The notes: generated by a model from the sequence alone, not told the origin. A DNA stretch of 64,000 bases from Burkholderiales bacterium RIFCSPLOWO2_12_FULL_61_40 (GCA_001770935.1 MESI01000085.1:1-64000), one strand, 5' to 3'. Positions 1-7,540 are shown, counted from the stretch's first letter. Program-made: numbers and translations.

Positions 1-78
1 GGGGCCAGAGTGATTCCGCTATTTCTTCCCTGTATTGAACTTCCATCAACTACGATCTACCGGCTTACGCTGGCGCAC

Positions 79-120
79 TAGCTGCCTGCGCTTATTCCGC
101 GAGGGCTACAGGCATATTTC
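79..120 (+). repeat. Rep-A copy 1, 5'-truncated
   Basis: Core and right half of the Rep-A family (TAGCTGCCTGCGCTTATTCC, then GAGGGCTACAGGC) without the left GCTAC arm. It lies about 100 bp before the antitoxin start at 221, in the same direction. Confidence 0.7.
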
Positions 121-220
121 ATCCTTGAAACCGGTTGATCCTATGTGGAAGTCTGGCCCTCAGGTGTGCAAGGCGGTATATTCCTTTTCAAGCACGCAAA
201 TCACCATCCAGGAGCCCGTC

Positions 221-451
221 ATGCACCAAACCACAAAAGCACTGAGTGAACAAGCCGTTCAACTGCCCCCCGTAGAGCGCATGGAGTTGGTGGAACGCAT
301 TCTGGACAGCATCGATCAGCCCGACTCGACCATGGATGCGCTGTGGGCCAACGAGGCCGACGACCGTCTGGCGGCGTACCGCCGGGGTGAGATTCGCGCC
401 ATACCTCTGTCAGAGGTGTTGGCAAAGTACCAGACGTCCAGCGCCGCATGA
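221..451 (+). CDS. Addiction-module antitoxin component (TIGR02574-like)
   Basis: A 76-residue protein starting at the ATG preceded by AGGAG; an upstream in-frame extension lacks coding character. The sequence LPPVERMELVERILDSID and an acidic middle match the small antitoxin component that normally precedes a ParE/RelE-type toxin. The family antitoxin binds and neutralises the ribonuclease or gyrase-directed toxin and represses its own operon. Here no intact toxin follows: only a short relic overlaps the stop codon. This is therefore probably an orphan antitoxin. Family assignment is by pattern recognition. Confidence 0.75.
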   Translation: MHQTTKALSEQAVQLPPVERMELVERILDSIDQPDSTMDALWANEADDRLAAYRRGEIRAIPLSEVLAKYQTSSAA

Positions 452-514
452 ATATCCTGCTGCTGGAAGCAGCACATCCCACCAGCATCGCAAGCCGAAT
501 TACTGGCGGGATAG
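448..514 (+). pseudogene. Possible ParE/RelE toxin relic
   Basis: An ATG overlaps the antitoxin stop (ATGA), the usual spacing for the partner toxin. It opens MNILLLEAA; after a frame change, positions 485-511 encode ASQAELLAG, resembling the N-terminal QAELxxA segment of ParE-like toxins, then stop at 512-514. The rest of the toxin is absent and Rep-A copy 2 begins about 30 bp later. Short, so only suggestive. Confidence 0.35.
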
Positions 515-546
515 ATTGCAGAACCGTATTCAAATCCGCCCCTGAA

Positions 547-602
547 TTGCTACGTTTTTTGTAGCTGCCTGCACATACCCCACGCGGGCTCTAGGCCATT
601 TT
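547..602 (+). repeat. Rep-A copy 2
   Basis: TTGCTAC, T-run, GTAGCTGCCTGC, then ACGCGGGCTCTAGGCC. It ends 64 bp before the Mrr-like gene, co-oriented. Confidence 0.85.
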
Positions 603-666
603 CTCTTTAAGTTACACTGCAATCAATCCACACCATAGTGAGCATCAGTAACAGGGAGAAAACCAC

Positions 667-1542
667 ATGGCCAAGTCACGGTCCAACAAGCGCAAGACCC
701 GCGCACTCAACACACTGCAAGAAAAGGGCATGGGGCTTTGTGCTCTTGGCCTGGGCATGTTGATCCTTCCTTTTTTCATGGACAAGTCACTGCTGCTGGG
801 GAGCTTGGCAGGCGCCCTGCGCCCTGTCGGCGGACTTGCTTTGACCGGCGGGCTGGTGCTTCTGGCCTTGCACCACATCACCAGGACCAAAGTCGAACAG
901 GCCAATCCCCTGCCCCATCCCTCGCCCCGCGCGCCCACGACTACCGAGCGAGAAGCCACAGCAGCACCGATGCGCCAAGCCGCAAGCAGTTGGAGCCCCG
1001 CAGTTTTCGCCGCCATTGAATGGCGCCGCTTTGAGGCAGTCTGCGAAACGCTGTTTGGCCAAGCCGGGTTTGAAACCAAATCGCAGTCGCACGGGGCCGA
1101 TGGCGGCGTGGACATTTGGCTGCACAGCCGTAACGCCGAAGGTCCGGTGGCCGTGGTGCAGTGCAAGCACTGGCAGGGCAAGGCCGTGGGCGTCAAAGAG
1201 CTGCGTGAGTTCTTCGGCGTCATGGCATCGCACAAGCTCACCCACGGCACCTACGCCACCACATCCACCTACACCACAGACGCGCAGCAGTTTGCAAAAG
1301 ACAACGGCATCAACGCACTGGACGGCAAGGGCCTGCTGGCACTCATTGCCAAACGCACGCCCGAGCAACAGCAGAAGTTGCTGGATGTGGCGTACGAGGG
1401 GGAATACTGGCGACCAACCTGCGCCAGTTGCGGTGTCAAACTGGTAGAACGCACGCCAACCAAAGGCGGCGCTCAGTTTTGGGGCTGTAGCAACTACCCC
1501 AGGTGCAAGTCAAGGTTGCCTATGGTGGCGGCGTTGCGGTAG
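667..1542 (+). CDS. Mrr-like restriction endonuclease with membrane anchor and zinc finger
   Basis: A 291-residue protein after a good AGGGAGAA ribosome site. Two hydrophobic segments (about residues 20-40 and 48-70) should anchor it in the inner membrane. Residues 115-230 form an Mrr-type PD-(D/E)xK nuclease: RRFEAVCETLF, then GADGGVDIWL and VVQCKHW supply the catalytic D and QxK. The C-terminus carries a topoisomerase-type C4 zinc finger (CASC ... CSNYPRC). The family cleaves modified or foreign DNA, but no methylase or target-recognition partner is adjacent. It sits alone between two Rep-A copies, so a role in defence is inferred. Confidence 0.85.
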   Translation: MAKSRSNKRKTRALNTLQEKGMGLCALGLGMLILPFFMDKSLLLGSLAGALRPVGGLALTGGLVLLALHHITRTKVEQANPLPHPSPRAPTTTEREATAAPMRQAASSWSPAVFAAIEWRRFEAVCETLFGQAGFETKSQSHGADGGVDIWLHSRNAEGPVAVVQCKHWQGKAVGVKELREFFGVMASHKLTHGTYATTSTYTTDAQQFAKDNGINALDGKGLLALIAKRTPEQQQKLLDVAYEGEYWRPTCASCGVKLVERTPTKGGAQFWGCSNYPRCKSRLPMVAALR

Positions 1543-1545
1543 AAA

Positions 1546-1602
1546 TTGCTACGTTTTTGGTAGCTGCCTGCGCATATTTCACGCGGGCTATAGCCGATTT
1601 GA
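1546..1602 (+). repeat. Rep-A copy 3
   Basis: Begins 4 bp after the Mrr-like stop and ends 34 bp before the nucleotidyltransferase start. Its right edge runs into TTGACA at 1599-1604, resembling a -35 element, but no convincing -10 follows. Confidence 0.85.
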
Positions 1603-1636
1603 CACCAAACAGTCTCTGACAGTTAAACTGGAGCCT

Positions 1637-1984
1637 ATGCCCTCCCAAACCAGCCAATCCCCTGCCGTCCTCAGCGCCGCCCGCGACTTCGCGCAACGGG
1701 TGGCTGCCGCGTGGCCCATGCGTGGTGCCTTGATGTTTGGCAGCCAGGCGCGGGGTAATGCCCATGCCGGGAGCGATACCGACGTGGCCGTGCTGCTCAA
1801 TGGGGCGCCAGGCGACTTTGTGGCCACCAAACTTGCGCTGGACGATGTGGCCTATGACGTACTGCTGGACTCGGGCATTCGCATTCAGCCTCTGCCGATC
1901 TGGGAACCTGAATGGGCGCACCCGGAGCGATACAGCAACCCGCGACTGTTAGAAAACATTGCCCGTGAAGGTCTTGCGCTTTGA
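1637..1984 (+). CDS. MNT-type nucleotidyltransferase (antitoxin of a HEPN module)
   Basis: A 115-residue minimal nucleotidyltransferase. The pol-beta signature GSQARGNAHAGSDTDVAVLL gives the GS and DxD catalytic elements at about residues 34-53. In MNT/HEPN pairs this subunit AMPylates or otherwise inactivates the HEPN toxin. GGAG lies 4 bp before the ATG. Its stop overlaps the TTG start of the HEPN gene, so translation is coupled. Whether this pair is a toxin-antitoxin system or another signalling unit cannot be settled from sequence. Confidence 0.85.
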   Translation: MPSQTSQSPAVLSAARDFAQRVAAAWPMRGALMFGSQARGNAHAGSDTDVAVLLNGAPGDFVATKLALDDVAYDVLLDSGIRIQPLPIWEPEWAHPERYSNPRLLENIAREGLAL

Positions 1985-2367
1985 CCCCGCAAGAACTCAT
2001 GACCAAAGCAAACCGCGCACTTGCATCGGCAAAGCTGTTACTGGACAGCGGTGACGTGGATGGCGCATGCAACCGTTCCTACTACGCCATGTTTGACGCC
2101 GCTCGGGCCGCACTTTTGTCCATCAGTGCTCCGGTGCCCGCCGAGATTGCACGAACCCACAGCGGACTGATCACCGCGTTCAGCTTGCATCTGGTCAAAC
2201 CCGGACTCGTCGCAGTCGAGCATGGGCGTTCACTGAACAAGGTTGAAGACTTACGTCTAATTGCGGATTACAAAGGCGATCCGGTGACTTTGGAAAATGC
2301 GGCATGGGCGTTGGAGCAATCCGAAAAGTTTTTGGCTGCAGTTCAGGCATTGATTGCCGAACCCTGA
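1981..2367 (+). CDS. HEPN domain protein, partner of the MNT nucleotidyltransferase
   Basis: A 128-residue alpha-helical protein using a TTG start that overlaps the preceding stop (TTGA). NRSYYAMFDAARAALL at about residues 23-38 is the helix typical of PF05168 HEPN proteins that pair with MNT enzymes. The RxxxxxH ribonuclease motif of classical HEPN toxins is not obvious, so nuclease activity is uncertain. The family acts as the toxin or RNA-binding half of the pair. Confidence 0.8.
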   Translation: MTPQELMTKANRALASAKLLLDSGDVDGACNRSYYAMFDAARAALLSISAPVPAEIARTHSGLITAFSLHLVKPGLVAVEHGRSLNKVEDLRLIADYKGDPVTLENAAWALEQSEKFLAAVQALIAEP

Positions 2368-2401
2368 TTTCCCCGGAAAACGAGTGGTTCTGGATTGTTT
2401 T

Positions 2402-2460
2402 TTGCTACGTTTTTAGTAGCTTCCTGCGCATACTTCACGCGGGTTAGAGTCCGATTTGAC
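2402..2460 (+). repeat. Rep-A copy 4
   Basis: Follows the HEPN gene by 34 bp and ends 26 bp before the KTSC gene, co-oriented. As in copy 3, its right edge is TTTGACA. Confidence 0.85.
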
Positions 2461-2486
2461 ACTTACTTCCTGAGGGAGAAACGACC

Positions 2487-2759
2487 ATGCTCAGCAAAAC
2501 CTTCACCAGCGGGCGCATCCGCCGGGCCGACTACAACCCCGAGTCGCAGCAGCTGGACTTGCATTGGGACAACAAGAGCACTCTGGCCTACAAGCAGGTG
2601 CCGCAAGAGGTGTTTCGTCGGCTGTGCAGCGCGCCCAACCCGGCCACCTACTGGGAAGACCGCATTGCCGAGGAATACCCCAAGGGCGTGCCCATGACTT
2701 CCGCCGCCGTGCCCGAGGGCGCCAAAACGCTCAATGACCTGTTTGGACCCGACGCATAA
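2487..2759 (+). CDS. KTSC domain protein
   Basis: A 90-residue protein with a strong GAGGGAGAA ribosome site. Residues 10-60 (IRRADYNPESQQLDLHW, NKSTLAYKQVPQEVFRRL) match the KTSC domain (PF13619), a small fold often attached to RNA- or DNA-processing enzymes and seen alone in mobile contexts. Here it is a single-domain protein with a short C-terminal tail and no operon partner. Function unknown. Confidence 0.75.
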   Translation: MLSKTFTSGRIRRADYNPESQQLDLHWDNKSTLAYKQVPQEVFRRLCSAPNPATYWEDRIAEEYPKGVPMTSAAVPEGAKTLNDLFGPDA

Positions 2760-2822
2760 ACACGCACAAGGTCGGCATCGATCTGCGCTCGGCTGGGTTT
2801 GGGGTGTGTTCGGGGCTTTGAA

Positions 2823-2880
2823 TTGCTACTATTTTGGTAGCTTCTTGCGCTTATTGCACGAGGGCTGGAGGCTTATTTTC
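2823..2880 (+). repeat. Rep-A copy 5
   Basis: TTGCTACTATTTTGGTAGC, then the core and GGGCTGGAGGC. It lies between the KTSC gene and the decayed HigB module. Confidence 0.85.
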
Positions 2881-2982
2881 GTCATCAATTTTCACACAAA
2901 CCCATTTTGGGTTCATTCATGCCCAAATTGGGTTTTTCCTTGGAAAAGCAGCGTATAAGTGAATGATTTGCACCGCATTTTT

Positions 2983-3000
2983 ATTAGCAAATATGCTAAT
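2983..3000 (+). promoter_or_regulatory. Palindromic operator of the HigBA-like module
   Basis: ATTAGCAAATATGCTAAT has perfect 7-bp arms around a 4-bp centre. It lies 11 bp before the start of the toxin remnant, where HigA-type antitoxins normally bind. It falls in an AT-rich stretch. Confidence 0.55.
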
Positions 3001-3011
3001 ATTCAACTCCA

Positions 3012-3196
3012 ATGACTTGGTCCATCACCTATTACAACGATAAGGTTCACCAGAAGGCATTGGACGGGTTTTCTATTGCACCCAAGTGGGTCGGTCTATT
3101 GTGGTGTTGCACTCGTTCGTGAAGAAGACCCAAGAAACTCCAGACGCTGAATTGCGTCTGGCCCGCAAACGATTAAAGGATGTGCAACATGGCTGA
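3012..3196 (+). pseudogene. HigB-like (DUF891/gp49 family) toxin with internal deletion
   Basis: The N-terminus MTWSITYYNDKVHQK (from 3012) and the C-terminus GIGRVFYCTQVGRSIVVLH, FVKKTQETP, LARKRLKDVQHG (3056-3193) match the two ends of the gp49/HigB toxin family. The middle, some 50-60 residues in the family, is missing and the halves are in different frames, so the toxin is dead. The stop at 3194-3196 overlaps the antitoxin start at 3189, which preserves the ancestral operon layout. Confidence 0.75.
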
Positions 3197-3497
3197 AACT
3201 GGCTACAAACCTGTGCCGCATGACGCGGCGTTCCGAAAGGCGCTGCTGACCAAGCCCGGCGTGTCCCAGGCGTTTGACGCGCTGGAAGAGGAATACACGG
3301 CCCTGCATGCCATGCTCGATGCCCGTCAAACTGCCGGCCTCACGCAGGCTGAAGTGGCCAGCCGCATGGGCACCACTGTGTCGGCGGTGTCGAGGCTAGA
3401 GGCATCTTTGCGCAGCGAGAAGCATTCGCCGTCTTTTGCCACCTTGCGCAAATACGCACAAGCTTGCGGCAAGAAGTTGGTTATTCAGATGGTCTGA
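3189..3497 (+). CDS. HigA-like XRE antitoxin, orphaned
   Basis: A 102-residue protein. A helix-turn-helix occupies about residues 45-75 (GLTQAEVASRMGTTVSAVS), preceded by an acidic helix (FDALEEEYTALHAML). It is the expected partner of the HigB-like toxin upstream, and the start overlaps the toxin stop. Since the toxin is destroyed, it may persist as an autoregulator at the palindrome before 3012 or as an anti-addiction factor. Its 3' end overlaps the convergent DUF1801 gene by 17 bp. Confidence 0.8.
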   Translation: MAETGYKPVPHDAAFRKALLTKPGVSQAFDALEEEYTALHAMLDARQTAGLTQAEVASRMGTTVSAVSRLEASLRSEKHSPSFATLRKYAQACGKKLVIQMV

Positions 3498-3927
3498 CAT
3501 TCGGCAGGCCGCCCACCGCTTTCTTCGCAGGTTTCGACTTGCCAGCTCTGTTAACGGCCACCGCTTGGGCAATGAGCGCCTTGAAGGCGGCTTCGTCCAC
3601 TGCTTCTCCTTCGTGGATGTCGATGGCGCGGCGGGCGTTGCCGTCCAGGCTCGCATTGAAGAGCTGGGCTGGGTCTTGCAGGGCCGCGCCTTTCAGGAAG
3701 GTGAGCTTCACTTTGTCTTTGTAGGATTCGCCGGTGCAGAGAATGCCGTCGTGCGACCACACCGGCGTGCCCATCCACTTCCACTCCTCGACGACGTCCG
3801 GGTCGGCTTCTTGAATGAGTTTGCGCATTCTGCCCAAGGTGTCCCCGCGCCAGCCCCCCAGCGCGGCAATTTTTTCCGAGATGAGCTCCGATGCCGACGG
3901 GCCTGGGCTCGCATCCGACTTGTTCAT
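3481..3927 (-). CDS. DUF1801 domain protein
   Basis: A 148-residue cytosolic protein. Features of the DUF1801/YdhG fold are MRKLIQEADPDVVEEWKW and WMGTPVW near residues 34-56, then KLTFLKGA. Family members bind small ligands or iron, but no biochemical role can be assigned here. AGGAGGA precedes the ATG. The tail is Lys/Ala/Pro-rich and convergent with the antitoxin gene. Confidence 0.75.
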   Translation of the reverse strand: MNKSDASPGPSASELISEKIAALGGWRGDTLGRMRKLIQEADPDVVEEWKWMGTPVWSHDGILCTGESYKDKVKLTFLKGAALQDPAQLFNASLDGNARRAIDIHEGEAVDEAAFKALIAQAVAVNRAGKSKPAKKAVGGLPNVRPSE

Positions 3928-3994
3928 GTTCTCCTCCTGGAAGTTCCAGATAGTTTAATTTGCAAGCAAGTATCCGCGGCTCTGGCTAGCGTAT

Positions 3995-4053
3995 TTGCTA
4001 CATTTTTAGTAGCTGCTTGCGTATATTCCACGGGCGATAGCGCCATATTTCAC
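3995..4053 (+). repeat. Rep-A copy 6
   Basis: TTGCTACATTTTTAGTAGC and TGCTTGCGTATATTCCAC. It ends 45 bp before mntA, co-oriented. Confidence 0.85.
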
Positions 4054-4098
4054 ATATGCAACATACCTGTACCGCCGAATCTCCCCTAAAATTCGGCC

Positions 4099-4407
4099 AT
4101 GCACCCCGCCATCGCCCAACACCGTTTAGGCATATCCGCCATCTGCCAGCGCTACCGCATCAGCCGCTTGGAAGTGTTTGGCTCGGCTGCGCGGGCAGAC
4201 GATTTCAACCCTGCCAGCAGCGATGCCGATTTTTTGGTGGAGTTCGCGCCTGACGTGCAGCCAGGACTGGAAGCCTTTTTCGGCGCCAAAGCCGATCTGG
4301 AGCAGTTGTTGGGCCGTGGTGTTGATTTGGTAGAGCCCGGCGCAGTGCGCAACCCCTACGTTCTAGCCAGCATCAACCGCAATCGCGAAGCCATCTATGC
4401 AGCGTGA
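4099..4407 (+). CDS. mntA: MntA-type nucleotidyltransferase antitoxin
   Basis: A 102-residue minimal nucleotidyltransferase with the GSx10DxD signature (GSAARADDFNPASSDADF, about residues 29-46). In HepT/MntA systems it poly-AMPylates a tyrosine next to the HepT active site and silences it. It overlaps hepT by 11 bp. It differs clearly from the nucleotidyltransferase at 1637, so the window holds two separate modules of this general type. Confidence 0.88.
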   Translation: MHPAIAQHRLGISAICQRYRISRLEVFGSAARADDFNPASSDADFLVEFAPDVQPGLEAFFGAKADLEQLLGRGVDLVEPGAVRNPYVLASINRNREAIYAA

Positions 4408-4747
4408 TCCGCGCGCCTTTTTGTGGGACGTACGTGAGTCGGCTTTGGCGATTCAGACTTTCACCGTTGGCATGGACGCTGCAGCCTATGCGGCCAACGA
4501 AATGGCACAGTCGGCGGTCGAACGTAAATTTGAAATCATTGGCGAAGCGCTCAATCAGTTGGCTAAGCTGGACGCCGCTTTGGCGACGCGCATTCCAGAC
4601 CTACCGCAAATCGTCGCGTTTCGCAATCAGCTCATTCATGGTTATGCCACCGTGAATGTCAGCACGGTTTGGAATGTGGCGCAGAACGCATTACCGCCAT
4701 TGGTTCGTGCTGTGCAGACTCTTTTGGATGAGTTGGGCAACGCCTGA
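4397..4747 (+). CDS. hepT: HepT-type HEPN ribonuclease toxin (DUF86)
   Basis: A 116-residue helical protein. RNQLIHGY at about residues 75-82 provides the Rx4H ribonuclease motif and the Y two residues on that MntA modifies, so toxin chemistry looks intact. FEIIGEALNQL is the other conserved DUF86 helix. Translation is coupled to mntA by an 11-bp overlap. Known HepT toxins cleave RNA and stop growth. Both partners look functional. Confidence 0.88.
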   Translation: MQRDPRAFLWDVRESALAIQTFTVGMDAAAYAANEMAQSAVERKFEIIGEALNQLAKLDAALATRIPDLPQIVAFRNQLIHGYATVNVSTVWNVAQNALPPLVRAVQTLLDELGNA

Positions 4748-4787
4748 ATCGGATGTAGTGCAGCAATTGGGGGGGAAGAGCCAACTT

Positions 4788-4844
4788 TTGCTACGTTTTT
4801 AGTAGCTGCTTACGCATATTCCACGGGGCACGGTGACCCATTTG
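4788..4844 (+). repeat. Rep-A copy 7
   Basis: Begins 41 bp after hepT; TTGCTACGTTTTTAGTAGC with the usual core. The GST coding region starts 136 bp later, co-oriented. Confidence 0.85.
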
Positions 4845-4980
4845 GCATCAGGATCTTAGGCCAATGGCCCGGCCTGCAGCGGGTCAAGCGACCATGCCCC
4901 GCGCAAAATCCGCCGCCCGCATAGAATCCGCAACACTTCCCGCGCGGGGGTCTGCCGCGTGTCCACTTCAGGTATCCACC

Positions 4981-5600
4981 ATGAGCCAACTCAAACTCAG
5001 CTATTTCGATTTTCACGGCGGCCGCGCCGAGCCCGCACGCCTGGCCCTGGCCATTGGCGGCATTGCTTTTGAAGACCACCGCTTTGCCTACCCGGAGTTT
5101 GCCGAGGTGCGCAAGTCCACGCCCTTTGGCCAGGTGCCGGTGTTGCATGTGGACGGCGTGCAGGTGACCCAGTGCGATGCCATCAACCGCTACGTGGGCA
5201 AGCTCGCGGGCCTGTACCCCCTTGATGCCTACCAGGCCCTGCTGTGCGACGAGGTGATGTATGTGGTGGAAGAGGCTGGCGTCAAAATGGGCCCCACTTT
5301 CCGCATGACGGGCGACGCCCAGAAGGAGGCGCGCCTGGCCCTGGTCAACGGCTCCATGCCGGTGTACCTGGGCTGGCTGCAAAGCCAGCTGCTGGCCCAT
5401 GGCGGCGAATACTTTGCCGACAACCGCCTCACCATGGCCGACCTGAAGGTGTTTGTGGACGTGCGCGGCCTCAACTCCGGCCGCCTGGACCATGTGCCGA
5501 CCGATCTGGTGAAAAAATCGCCCCCGCGCTCAACGCCCACCTGCAACGCATCGCCAACACCCCCGCTGTGGCGCAGTACTACGCCAAATTTGGCGTTTGA
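4981..5600 (+). pseudogene. Glutathione S-transferase with a late frameshift
   Basis: An N-terminal thioredoxin-fold domain (LSYFDFHGGRAEPARLAL, FGQVPVLHVDG, QCDAINRYVGK) and a helical C-terminal domain identify a sigma/alpha-like GST. After VPTDLVKK the frame is lost in an A-run at 5512-5517: one added A restores IAPALNAHLQRIANTPAV and a stop at 5600, giving the normal length of about 206 residues. As written, the last 27 or so residues are replaced by unrelated sequence running into Rep-B. This may be a real homopolymer mutation or a base-calling error. Confidence 0.85.
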
Positions 5601-5716
5601 TAAAAAAAACTTACCCCTGCCCGCTGTGGGCAGCCTTGTGGATAAGCGTGTTCACAAGGCTTCAAACCCGCGCCAGCCGTGGGTTGGCAGGCGGTGCCTT
5701 TAAATTAGGCAGCACC
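5600..5716 (+). repeat. Rep-B copy 1 with DnaA-box sequence
   Basis: Starts at the restored GST stop: A-run, CTTACCCCTGCCCGCTGTGG, TGTGGATAA at 5637-5645, GTTCACAAG, an AACCC/GGGTT stem, then GCGGTGCC and TTTAAATTAGGCAGC. Confidence 0.8.
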
Positions 5717-5791
5717 TGCCCACCGCATTTTTCACCAGGGCGAGTGTGGTAAGCGCCCTTGGACGCACCTCAACGCAATCATCCACCTTCA

Positions 5792-5848
5792 TGCTACTAT
5801 TTTGGGAGCTGCTTGCGCACATTCCACGAGGGCTACGACCCTATTTAA
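5792..5848 (+). repeat. Rep-A copy 8
   Basis: TGCTACTATTTTGGGAGC, TGCTTGCGCACATTCCACG, GGGCTACGACCC. It ends only 9 bp before the methyltransferase ATG, so it must form the leader of that gene. Confidence 0.85.
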
Positions 5849-5857
5849 CACTCAAAC

Positions 5858-6478
5858 ATGCCTGCCAACTGGTACCAACGCCACATCCTGCCCACCGCCT
5901 TGGACCTGGCCTGCGGCCTGCCCATGATCGGGCGCATGCGCCAACTGGTGGTGCCACGGGCACAGGGGCGCGTGCTGGAGGTAGGCATTGGCACCGGGCT
6001 GAACCTGCGCTACTACGACAGGTGCCGCGTCACCCACATCACCGGCCTGGACCCCGCCCTGCAACTCCACCCGCTGGCCCAAGAGCGCATTGCACAGGCG
6101 GGCCTGCCGGTAGATTTGGTGGGGCTGTCGGCGGAGAAAATTCCCTTGCCCGACGCCAGCTTTGACACCGTGCTCCTCACCTACACCCTGTGCACGATTC
6201 CCGATCCCCAGGCCGCCCTGCTGGAAATGAAGCGCGTGCTGGCCCCCACCGGCAAGTTGCTATTTTGCGAGCATGGGCGTGCGCCCGACGCATCGGTGCA
6301 GCGCTGGCAGGAACGGCTGCAGCCGCTGTGGGGCCCATTGGCGGGCGGCTGCCATCTGGGACGCGATATTCCGGCATTGCTACGCGCCGCCGGTTTTACC
6401 CTGCCCGACCTGCAAACACGCTACCTGAGCGGACCCCGCCCCTTCACCTTTCACTATTGGGGCGAGGCCCTGCCCTGA
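5858..6478 (+). CDS. Class I SAM-dependent methyltransferase
   Basis: A 206-residue protein. Motif I is VLEVGIGTGLNLRYY (about residues 32-46), followed by the acidic post-I residue in GLDPAL, motif II DASFDTVLLTYTLCT and PTGKLLFCEHG. This is the UbiE/COQ5-like type 11 family. The substrate cannot be told; no quinone or lipid genes are adjacent. No Shine-Dalgarno is obvious in the 9 bp between Rep-A copy 8 and the ATG, so expression may depend on the repeat. Confidence 0.82.
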   Translation: MPANWYQRHILPTALDLACGLPMIGRMRQLVVPRAQGRVLEVGIGTGLNLRYYDRCRVTHITGLDPALQLHPLAQERIAQAGLPVDLVGLSAEKIPLPDASFDTVLLTYTLCTIPDPQAALLEMKRVLAPTGKLLFCEHGRAPDASVQRWQERLQPLWGPLAGGCHLGRDIPALLRAAGFTLPDLQTRYLSGPRPFTFHYWGEALP

Positions 6479-6513
6479 GCGCTTCACCGCTTACAGCAAT
6501 ACAGGCGACTTTG

Positions 6514-6571
6514 TTGCTACCATTTTTGTAGCCATCTACGCTTATTTCACGCGGGCTGCAGGCCAATTTTG
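6514..6571 (+). repeat. Rep-A copy 9
   Basis: TTGCTACCATTTTTGTAGC, ATCTACGCTTATTTCACGCG, GGCTGCAGGCC. It ends 106 bp before the TerB gene, co-oriented. Confidence 0.85.
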
Positions 6572-6677
6572 CATTTAACGCTCTGAGACAACGTTAAACT
6601 TCCCGGCAATCCCTGCGGCGCCGCGAAGTTCAAGCCATTACCAAGCGTCCAGCGGACGCCCCTACACCATCCAAGCC

Positions 6678-7148
6678 ATGCTGAGTCCACTCAAAAAGCT
6701 CCTGTCCCCATTTTTCACAGCAGACGATGCACAGCCGTCCTTCGACGAAGCCCACGGCCTGCAGTTGGCCACCGCCGTGCTGCTGGTCGAGGTGATGCGC
6801 TCGGATACCCAGGTTGCCGCCGAAGAGCGCGCCGCCACCGTGGCGGCCCTGCGCACCCGGTTTGCACTGAGCGACGACGAACTGGCGCGGCTTCTGGCGC
6901 AGGCGGAACACACCGCCCAAAACGCCAACGACTACTTCCGTTTCACCAGCGCAATGAACGAGCAGTGCACGCAGGCCCAGAAAATCCAGGTCGTGGAGCT
7001 GATGTGGCAAATCGCCTATGCCGACGGCCATCTGGACGCGCACGAAAACCACCTGATCAGCAAAATTGCCGGCCTGCTGCACGTCACCCATGGTGAATAC
7101 ATCGCCGCCAAGCTACACGCCAAGGCGGCGACATCCCTGGGAAATTAG
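6678..7148 (+). CDS. TerB-family protein
   Basis: A 156-residue all-helical protein. Internal duplication of metal-binding helices is visible: LLVEVMRSDTQVAAEERAA in the first half and YADGHLDAHENHLI in the second, as in TerB. TerB proteins bind calcium and associate with stress and phage-resistance complexes at the membrane. No terC, terD or terE is nearby, so a classical tellurite operon is not present. A small acidic protein follows 91 bp later. Confidence 0.8.
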   Translation: MLSPLKKLLSPFFTADDAQPSFDEAHGLQLATAVLLVEVMRSDTQVAAEERAATVAALRTRFALSDDELARLLAQAEHTAQNANDYFRFTSAMNEQCTQAQKIQVVELMWQIAYADGHLDAHENHLISKIAGLLHVTHGEYIAAKLHAKAATSLGN

Positions 7149-7239
7149 GGAGGAGGAGGCCGCTGGAGCACGGCACCCACCCTGGTGCGGCAACCGGAGT
7201 TCGGTTAACCTCCCCGCCTCACCAACCAAGGTACACACC

Positions 7240-7488
7240 ATGAAAAAACTCAACGTCACCATCCAGCTGCAAATGTCCGTCCCCGATGCATGGGAGCTGG
7301 TCGAGACATCCGAAGGCGGTCAAGTGCTGAAGCTGCCCAACGGCCAGTTTATGGACATCGCCATCGAGCCGCTGTTCGCCAGCAACCCCGAAGAAACCTG
7401 GACCAGCACCGAGGACGACGAGGTGCTGAACGACATTTTGGACATGGTCGAAAGCGAAGACGTCGCCTACGCCTTCGTCCAACACTAA
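7240..7488 (+). CDS. Small acidic protein of unknown function
   Basis: An 82-residue soluble protein starting MKKLNVTIQLQMSVPDAWEL with a very acidic C-terminal half (STEDDEVLNDILDMVESED). No family is recognised. It has no signal peptide or membrane segment. Coding is supported by its regular composition and a strong terminator directly after the stop. It may share a transcript with the TerB gene. Confidence 0.6.
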   Translation: MKKLNVTIQLQMSVPDAWELVETSEGGQVLKLPNGQFMDIAIEPLFASNPEETWTSTEDDEVLNDILDMVESEDVAYAFVQH

Positions 7489-7497
7489 GCCCTTCGG

Positions 7498-7533
7498 AAG
7501 CCAGGCCCCTGCGCGGAGGCTTGGCTTTTTTTT
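7498..7533 (+). terminator. Rho-independent terminator
   Basis: A 10-bp stem (AAGCCAGGCC with GGCTTGGCTT, one G-T pair), a 10-nt loop and an eight-T run, 10 bp after the stop at 7488. Confidence 0.85.
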
Positions 7534-7540
7534 GTGCATT

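Noticed and set aside
79-4844. Cassette array of an integron
   Set aside because: Rep-A copies are spaced like attC sites, but they lack RYYYAAC/GTTRRRY core sites and overall folding, occur throughout the window, and no integron integrase is present.
6678-7148. Tellurite resistance operon
   Set aside because: Only a TerB-like gene is present, and the TehA-like channel at 56964 belongs to a different unit.
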